A DNA stretch of 12,377 nt from DASZHJ01 sp035581425 (GTDB lineage Bacteria; Pseudomonadota; Alphaproteobacteria; ATCC43930; CGMCC-115725): positions 1 to 12,377 of the forward strand of contig DATJVP010000177.1 of the NCBI GenBank assembly GCA_035581425.1. Reading direction: 5' to 3'. A model generated the notes under the pieces. It did not search any database, was not told the DNA's origin, and saw only the letters and a list, made by a program, of their open reading frames with translations. The position numbers and the translations under genes were made by a program. This document shows positions 8,444 to 12,377 of this stretch, one piece after another. Numbering within the stretch: the stretch's first letter is position 1; each line of letters opens with the position of its first letter.

Positions 8444-9538
8444 ATGACGAGCGTGAGCGAGACCGCAGCAGCCCCGGGCACCCGCCAGATCGCGGGCCTG
8501 AGCCTTACACGCTGGCGCGCGATCGGCATCGTTGGCTTTCTCGCCGCGGCTTGCGTGCTGCCGTTCTTCCTCAGCAATTATCACAACCTCCAGCTCGCGA
8601 CGGTCGTGATCTACGCGATCGCGCTGATGGGACTCAACATCCTGACGGGTTTCAACGGCCAGATCTCGCTGGGACATGGGGCCTTCTATGCGATCGGCGC
8701 CTATACCACCGCGATCCTCACGACGAAGTTCGGCGTGCCCTATTGGGCAACGGTGCCGGTCGCGGGGGTCATCTGCCTCGTCGTGGGCTTCCTCATCGGC
8801 CTGCCAGCGCTCCGGCTCGAGGGGCTCTATCTCGCGCTGGCGACCTTCGCCTTGGCATTGGCGACGCCGCAGCTCCTCAAGTTCAAGCCGCTCGATCCGT
8901 GGACCGGGGGCGTTCAAGGCGTTCTCTTGCGCCGCTCGGCCTCGAACCCGCCTTGGGGATTGCCGCTCACACGGGACCAGTGGCTCTATTTTCTCTGTCT
9001 CGCCATCGCCATTCCCATGTTCTGGGCGGCGCGGAACCTCATCCGCGGACGCACGGGCCGTGCGATCGTGGCGATCCGCGACCATCCCGTGGCGGCGGAG
9101 ACGATGGGCGTCAACATCGCAATCTACAAATCCGCGGCCTTCGGCGTGAGCGCGCTTTATACGGGCGTCGCGGGCGCGCTCGGCGCGGTCGTGGTGGGGT
9201 TCGTCGCACCCGAGAGCTTCCCGCTCTTTCTCTCGCTGAGCCTCCTCGTGGGGATCGTTGTGGGAGGGCTCGCCTCGATCTCCGGCGCGATTTTCGGCGC
9301 GATCTTCATCGAGTTCGTGCCAAACCTGTCGGACGAGCTCGCGCGCAGCATCCCCGCGATCGCGCAGTGGCTCCTGGGGTTCACGCCGAGCGTCGCCGAA
9401 CAGGCCGCGACCGCTGCGCAATGGACGATCTACGGGCTCGTGCTCATCGCCTTCATGTACGCGATGCCCACGGGCGTTGCGGGATTCATCCGCCTCCTCT
9501 GGAGTCGGCTCGCGCGCGGCTTCGGGGAGGGCGGATAA
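8444..9538 (+). CDS. livM: Branched-chain amino acid-type ABC transporter permease LivM
   Basis: This is the second membrane subunit. The 364 residues show the LivM hallmark LNILTGFNGQISLGHGAFY followed by AIGAYT, then GLPALRLEGLYLALATFALA, and the cytosolic coupling segment with GRAIVAIRDHPVAAETMGVN, which contacts the ATPases. There are about nine to ten membrane helices. The N-terminus (about 25 residues, including RQIAGLSLTRWRAIG) precedes the first helix. The start codon lies four bases after the livH stop with only a weak Shine-Dalgarno sequence, so translation is probably coupled. No ATPase domain is fused to it, unlike some LivM-LivG fusions. Confidence 0.95.
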   Translation: MTSVSETAAAPGTRQIAGLSLTRWRAIGIVGFLAAACVLPFFLSNYHNLQLATVVIYAIALMGLNILTGFNGQISLGHGAFYAIGAYTTAILTTKFGVPYWATVPVAGVICLVVGFLIGLPALRLEGLYLALATFALALATPQLLKFKPLDPWTGGVQGVLLRRSASNPPWGLPLTRDQWLYFLCLAIAIPMFWAARNLIRGRTGRAIVAIRDHPVAAETMGVNIAIYKSAAFGVSALYTGVAGALGAVVVGFVAPESFPLFLSLSLLVGIVVGGLASISGAIFGAIFIEFVPNLSDELARSIPAIAQWLLGFTPSVAEQAATAAQWTIYGLVLIAFMYAMPTGVAGFIRLLWSRLARGFGEGG

Positions 9539-9593
9539 GAGGCCTGGGTCGAGACGGAAGCGACTGCACAACACAAATGCAAAGGAGAGGACG

Positions 9594-10805
9594 ATGATTT
9601 CAAGACGCAGACTGCTACAGACCTCCGCCGTCTCGGCGGCGGCGCTCGCGGCGCGGGGCGTGCCTGCCTGGGGCGCCAACGCACCTGGCGTCACCGCGAC
9701 CGAGATCAAGATCGGCCAGACCATGCCCTATAGCGGCAATGCCTCCGCCTACGGCACGATCGGCAAGGTCGAGCTCGCCTATTTCAAGATGATCAACGAG
9801 CAGGGCGGCATCAACGGCCGGAAGATCAACCTCATCAGCCTCGACGACGGCTACAGCCCGCCGAAGACGGTGGAGCTGGTACGCCGCCTCGTCGAGCAGG
9901 AGGAGGTGGCCTTCCTCTTCCAGACGCTCGGCACGCCCTCCAACTCCGCGATCCATCAGTACTGCAATGACGAGAAGGTGCCGCAGCTCTTCGTCGCGAC
10001 GGGCGCCGCTAAGTGGAACGATCCCAAGGGTCATCCCTGGACCATGGGCTGGCAGCCGAACTACCAGACCGAGGCGAAGATCTATGCGAAATACATCCTC
10101 GCCAACAAGCCCAACGCCAAGATCTCGATCCTCTACCAGAACGACGATTTCGGTAAGGATTACCTGATCGGCCTCAAGGCCGGGCTCGGCGACAAGTTCG
10201 AGAGGATGGTGGTGAAGGAGGCCTCCTATGAATCGACCGATCCCACCGTCGACAGCCAGATCGTGACACTGCAGGGCTCGGGCGCCGATACTCATGTCAC
10301 CGCGGCGATCCCGAAATACGCGGCGCAGGCGATCCGCAAGATCTACGACATCGGGTGGAAGCCCACGCACTTCCTCACGAATGTCGCGATCTCCGTGGGC
10401 TCCGTGCTGCAGCCCGCGGGGCTCGAGAAATCGCAGGGGATCATCAGCGCGGATTACCGCAAGGACACCAGCGATCCCCGCTGGAAGGACGATGCCGGCT
10501 ACAAGCAGTGGCTCGCCTTCATGCAGAAGAACCTTCCGGACGCGGACCTCAAGGATAACAACTACCCCTACGGCATGATGTGCGCGATGACGATGGCGCA
10601 GGTGCTGAAGCAGTGCGGCGACGATCTCTCGCGCGAGAACGTGATGAAGCAGGCAGCGAGCCTCAAGAACCTAGAGATGCCGATGCTGCTGCCGGGGATC
10701 ACCATCAACACCTCCGCCACCGACTTCGCGCCGATCAAGCAGATGCAGCTTCAGCGCTTCGACGGCAAGAGCTGGGAGCTCTTCGGCGACGTGATCGGGG
10801 GCTGA
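9594..10805 (+). CDS. Periplasmic type-I substrate-binding protein of the HAAT ABC importer (LivK-like)
   Basis: This is the ligand-binding subunit that delivers substrate to LivHM. The 403 residues begin with MISRRRLLQTSAVSAAALAA, a Tat-like signal (twin Arg followed by a hydrophobic run), with cleavage likely near Ala28. The mature part has the Peripla_BP_6 layout: IKIGQTMPYSG near 38-48, NEQGGINGRKINLISLDDGY, a ligand-site-like FQTLGTPSNSA, and ILYQNDDFGKDY in the second lobe. AAGGAG at 9582-9587, six bases before the ATG, is the strongest ribosome binding site in the operon and fits the high demand for a binding protein. Relatives bind branched-chain amino acids, aromatic acids, amides or urea, so the substrate is not assigned. 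It is the last gene before a terminator. Confidence 0.93.
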   Translation: MISRRRLLQTSAVSAAALAARGVPAWGANAPGVTATEIKIGQTMPYSGNASAYGTIGKVELAYFKMINEQGGINGRKINLISLDDGYSPPKTVELVRRLVEQEEVAFLFQTLGTPSNSAIHQYCNDEKVPQLFVATGAAKWNDPKGHPWTMGWQPNYQTEAKIYAKYILANKPNAKISILYQNDDFGKDYLIGLKAGLGDKFERMVVKEASYESTDPTVDSQIVTLQGSGADTHVTAAIPKYAAQAIRKIYDIGWKPTHFLTNVAISVGSVLQPAGLEKSQGIISADYRKDTSDPRWKDDAGYKQWLAFMQKNLPDADLKDNNYPYGMMCAMTMAQVLKQCGDDLSRENVMKQAASLKNLEMPMLLPGITINTSATDFAPIKQMQLQRFDGKSWELFGDVIGG

Positions 10806-10827
10806 GAGCCGAGCGATAGAAGTTAAT

Positions 10828-10861
10828 AAGGGCCTGGCCGCGTCGGCGACCAGGCCCTTTC
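10828..10861 (+). terminator. Hairpin terminator of the liv operon, possibly bidirectional
   Basis: The arms AAGGGCCTGG (10828-10837) and CCAGGCCCTT (10850-10859) pair perfectly over ten bases around a 12-base loop. They begin 22 bases after the binding-protein stop. The T-tail on the plus strand is short (TTTCT), while the minus strand reads TTATTAACTT after the stem, so it may also stop the convergent 37-codon gene. Confidence 0.75.
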
Positions 10862-10870
10862 TACTCGACA

Positions 10871-10894
10871 CCCGGCGGCACGATGGCCGCCGGG
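10871..10894. repeat. Second perfect hairpin between convergent genes
   Basis: CCCGGCGGC (10871-10879) and GCCGCCGGG (10886-10894) form a nine-base GC-rich stem with a six-base ACGATG loop. It lies between the liv terminator and the stop of the small polybasic gene, 17 bases after that stop on the minus strand. No T-run follows on either strand, so its role may be to back up termination or protect the 3' end. Confidence 0.55.
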
Positions 10895-10911
10895 AACATG
10901 CTTCCTACGTG

Positions 10912-11025
10912 TTACTTCTTCTTCTTCGCGCCCTTCTTCTTCGCGGGCTTCCGTTTCGCCTTCTTGGTCTTGGTCGACTTTGCAGCCGCCATCGACCGTG
11001 TCTTACGACGCTTACGCATTGGCAT
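10912..11025 (-). CDS. Small Lys/Arg-rich polybasic protein (37 residues, hypothetical)
   Basis: This short ORF is read from sequence and not assigned to a named family. It begins MPMRKRRKTRSMAAAK and ends in KKKGAKKKK. Fifteen Lys and five Arg make up 20 of the 37 residues, and no acidic residue is present. The composition resembles the tails of histone H1-like or other nucleic-acid-binding basic proteins, so DNA or RNA binding is a reasonable inference only. Lys is almost always AAG and third positions are mainly G/C, as expected of a real gene here; the overlapping +1 frame would need many rare AGA codons. A weak GGA lies nine bases before the ATG. Two hairpins follow the stop. A second ATG at codon 3 is an alternative start. 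Confidence 0.6.
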   Translation of the reverse strand: MPMRKRRKTRSMAAAKSTKTKKAKRKPAKKKGAKKKK

Positions 11026-11110
11026 GGATCAGATTCCATGTGGGTTGCAGGAGACATCAATATACAGAAAATTCGCTTGACAAGAAATAAGAAAAGTAAT
11101 TTCCGAGCGT
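11026..11110 (-). promoter_or_regulatory. AT-rich upstream region of the 37-codon gene, probable promoter
   Basis: Positions 11055-11105 are strikingly A/T-rich for this genome. On the minus strand a TATATT box (11059-11064) lies 34 bases before the ATG and could be a -10 element. The best -35 at 17-base spacing is only TTTCTT, and the better TTGTCA is too close (13 bases). On the plus strand a TTGACA occurs at 11077-11082 without a matching -10 box. The promoter call is therefore tentative. Confidence 0.3.
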
Positions 11111-11197
11111 GCTTCGCGCTCGCTCGCAAGATTTGCGCATGATGGACCCGAGAAAGCGCGGCGGAGCCGCGAGAAAAACCGACGGCAGCGCATGTGG

Positions 11198-11221
11198 AAA
11201 ACCCGCTAACGGCGGGCTTTT
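11198..11221. terminator. Possible bidirectional terminator
   Basis: A five-base stem CCCGC (11202-11206) / GCGGG (11212-11216) is flanked by AAAA (11198-11201) and TTTT (11218-11221). On the minus strand it reads stem then TTTTCC, which could end transcripts from the BON gene about 180 bases after its stop. On the plus strand it reads stem, C, TTTTCT. The stem is short, so strength is uncertain. Confidence 0.45.
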
Positions 11222-11358
11222 CTGCGTATCCGCTGAGCGATCATTTCGCAAGTAACGAGTCCTTGCAGCGAGGAGGATGCGCGCTGCGGAGAGTCGCTCC
11301 GCGGACGCCGTAGGCACAGGGCGGCGGCGCCAGCACGAGGGTCCAATTCGGATTTTTT

Positions 11359-11386
11359 GCCGCGACTCGGCACAACGAGTCGCGGC
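11359..11386. repeat. 11-bp perfect inverted repeat just downstream of the BON gene
   Basis: GCCGCGACTCG (11359-11369) and CGAGTCGCGGC (11376-11386) pair perfectly around a six-base loop, ten bases past the BON gene stop. On the minus strand the stem is followed by an A-run, not a T-run, so it does not fit a standard intrinsic terminator. It may stabilise the mRNA 3' end. Confidence 0.55.
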
Positions 11387-11396
11387 GGCGCTCCGC

Positions 11397-12092
11397 CTAC
11401 TGCAGCGGCGTCACCTCGATGCGACTTCCGGGCGTGGAGCTCGCGGCATCGCCGCCGCCCACAGGCGGCGCGGGCTCCGCTGCGGCGGGCGCCGGTGCTT
11501 TCTCGGGACGGATCTGCACGTAGGAGACGACCCGCCGCACATTCGGGACGTTCCGCGCATAGGCGGTGACGCGATCGAGCTCCTCGCGGCTCTGGGCGCT
11601 GCCGATGAGGTAGACGACGTGATCGGATGTCGTGACGGTGTAGTTGATCGAGCGCACGTCACTGTCCCAGAGGAGCTCGTTCCTGAGCCGGGTCGAGATC
11701 CATCCGTCGTTGACATCGTCGTTGCTGCTCGGCACGGGCCCGAGCTTCACCTCGTCGTATACCTGCGTCACGCCCTTCACCTTCCAGGCCGTGCGCACCG
11801 CGAGATCGTGCTGCTCCTGCTTCGGCACGCGGCCCGTCAGCAGCACGCGGCCCTCGTAGACCTCGACATCGATCCCGTCGCTGAGCGCGGAATCGTAATG
11901 GGCGTAGCTCGCGGTGATCGCGGTCTTGATGGTGGCATCGCTGACAGCGCCGCCGAGCCCGCGATCCTGCGTCGATTGATATCCGACTGCTACGGCGCTC
12001 ACTCCTGCGGCTGCGACGCAGCCCGGAAGCGGCGCCAGCAGCGCGAGAAGCCCGAGGATGGCGAGGGTGGAGCGAAGGGCGTTTCGAGGCAT
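11397..12092 (-). CDS. Two-BON-domain lipoprotein, DolP (YraP)-like
   Basis: This is a predicted outer-envelope lipoprotein of 231 residues. A lipoprotein signal ends in the lipobox LPGC with acylated Cys25, followed by VAAA as in E. coli DolP (GCVAAA). Two BON domains follow: roughly 55-122 (DATIKTAITASYAHYD ... VYEGRVLLTGRVP ... VYDEVKLG) and 131-197 (DGWISTRLRNELL ... VVYLIGSAQSREELD ... VQIRPEK). E. coli DolP binds anionic phospholipid and supports outer-membrane integrity. About 35 residues rich in Ala, Pro and Gly trail the second domain, which DolP lacks. The ATG at 12092 gives the signal peptide; an upstream GTG at 12185 would add 31 residues that bury it. The gene lies 89 bases after yraN, which is also a close neighbour of dolP in E. 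coli. Confidence 0.88.
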   Translation of the reverse strand: MPRNALRSTLAILGLLALLAPLPGCVAAAGVSAVAVGYQSTQDRGLGGAVSDATIKTAITASYAHYDSALSDGIDVEVYEGRVLLTGRVPKQEQHDLAVRTAWKVKGVTQVYDEVKLGPVPSSNDDVNDGWISTRLRNELLWDSDVRSINYTVTTSDHVVYLIGSAQSREELDRVTAYARNVPNVRRVVSYVQIRPEKAPAPAAAEPAPPVGGGDAASSTPGSRIEVTPLQ

Positions 12093-12137
12093 CGCGGTCT
12101 CTTTCTCCCGAGGCGTGCGACTCGGGGCCGATCTCTT

Positions 12138-12166
12138 ATTGTGAATCACCGCGATTACGGCGCCAA
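12138..12166 (-). promoter_or_regulatory. Predicted sigma70-type promoter for the BON lipoprotein gene
   Basis: On the minus strand, TTGGCG (12161-12166) and CACAAT (12138-12143) are spaced by 17 bases and each matches four of six consensus positions. Transcription would start near 12131, about 39 bases before the ATG. The call is by eye only. It lies in the yraN-BON gap, so the BON gene may have its own start in addition to read-through. Confidence 0.35.
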
Positions 12167-12181
12167 GAAGGCAGTACGGAT

Positions 12182-12377
12182 TCACCCTTCGCCGCGCCAG
12201 GCGTCGCGGAGATGCCGGGGGAAGCGACCCGGGAGGACGAGCATCACGTCGAAGCGGAGCGAGAGGTGCTGAAACTCCGGCCGCCCGCTCAGGAAATGGG
12301 CCGCGGCCCGGCCTATGCGGCGGCGCTGATGCGGCGTCACCGCCTCGAGCGCGAGCGCCTCGCTGGGGCGCGCCTTG
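12182..12377 (-). CDS. yraN: YraN/UPF0102 family endonuclease-like protein, C-terminal part only
   Basis: The gene enters from the right edge and stops with TGA at 12182-12184. About 64 residues are visible, beginning KARPSEALALEAVTPHQRRR, so the Lys of the family EVKxR motif is the first complete codon. FDVMLVLPGRFPRHLRDAWR matches the family C-terminus (R-x-DVvlv ... PrHi.dAw). UPF0102 proteins are about 120 residues with a Holliday-junction-resolvase-like fold and unproven function; the acidic catalytic residues would lie outside the window. It is followed by the BON lipoprotein gene on the same strand, as expected for the rsmI-yraN neighbourhood. Confidence 0.85.
   Translation of the reverse strand, partial: KARPSEALALEAVTPHQRRRIGRAAAHFLSGRPEFQHLSLRFDVMLVLPGRFPRHLRDAWRGEG

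Larger units (their letters stand above)
11111..11396. other. Gene-free, hairpin-rich intergenic stretch
   Basis: No coding frame here looks real. The stretch and its edge hold several short perfect stems: CGAGCG/CGCTCG (11104-11122), CGCGGC/GCCGCG (11157-11171), GCGGAG/CTCCGC (11286-11302) and the larger stems listed separately. The words GCGGAG and CTCCGC recur. It could be decayed repeat DNA, 3' untranslated sequence of the BON gene, or an undescribed small RNA; I cannot tell which. Confidence 0.5.

Noticed and set aside
9258..9593. N-terminal extension of the binding-protein frame into livM
   Set aside because: It overlaps livM coding sequence, is Ser/Arg-rich, and would bury the signal peptide; a strong AAGGAG sits just before the ATG at 9594.
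10905..11040. Arg-rich frame overlapping the polybasic gene in the +1 register
   Set aside because: It reads the same A/G-rich DNA as many AGA codons, which are unlikely in this GC-rich genome; the AAG-Lys frame fits codon use better.
11026..11396. tRNA or known small RNA in the gene-free stretch
   Set aside because: I looked for a cloverleaf with a T-loop (GTTCGA-type) and acceptor pairing and found none; no known RNA family was recognised by eye.

Overview
The window is a GC-rich chromosomal segment whose gene content and order point to an alphaproteobacterium. The clues are a yraN / BON-lipoprotein / gshB / comM set on one strand, a Leu-type ABC cassette with a Tat-like binding-protein signal, and strong G/C in third codon positions. 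The genus cannot be read from the sequence. I see no tRNA, rRNA, CRISPR array, IS element or phage gene.

Layout. Positions 1-5801 hold a minus-strand group read right to left: gshB (glutathione synthetase), a large Lon-like protease that overlaps the gshB stop by ATGA, an AEC-family transporter, and comM, which runs off the left edge. A REP-like hairpin lies between the protease and the transporter genes. A stronger 20-bp inverted repeat lies beside the predicted gshB promoter.

Positions 6055-10805 hold a plus-strand five-gene ABC importer of the branched-chain amino acid (HAAT) type: livG, livF, livH, livM and a periplasmic binding protein. They are tightly spaced and probably form one operon, closed by a hairpin terminator at about 10828-10861. 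The ATPases form a heterodimer, LivH and LivM the membrane pore, and the binding protein sets the substrate, which cannot be named from sequence.

Positions 10912-12377 return to the minus strand. They hold a 37-residue Lys/Arg-rich ORF, a hairpin-rich gene-free stretch, a two-BON-domain lipoprotein resembling E. coli DolP, and the C-terminal half of YraN, which runs off the right edge. yraN and dolP are also near neighbours in E. coli, which supports both calls.

Most of the window is ordinary and well explained. The parts that merit a second look are the Lon-like protease, which keeps the Ser-Lys dyad but has a degraded P-loop and is coupled to gshB; the 37-residue polybasic ORF; and the hairpin-rich DNA around it. 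I found no clear new multi-gene system.
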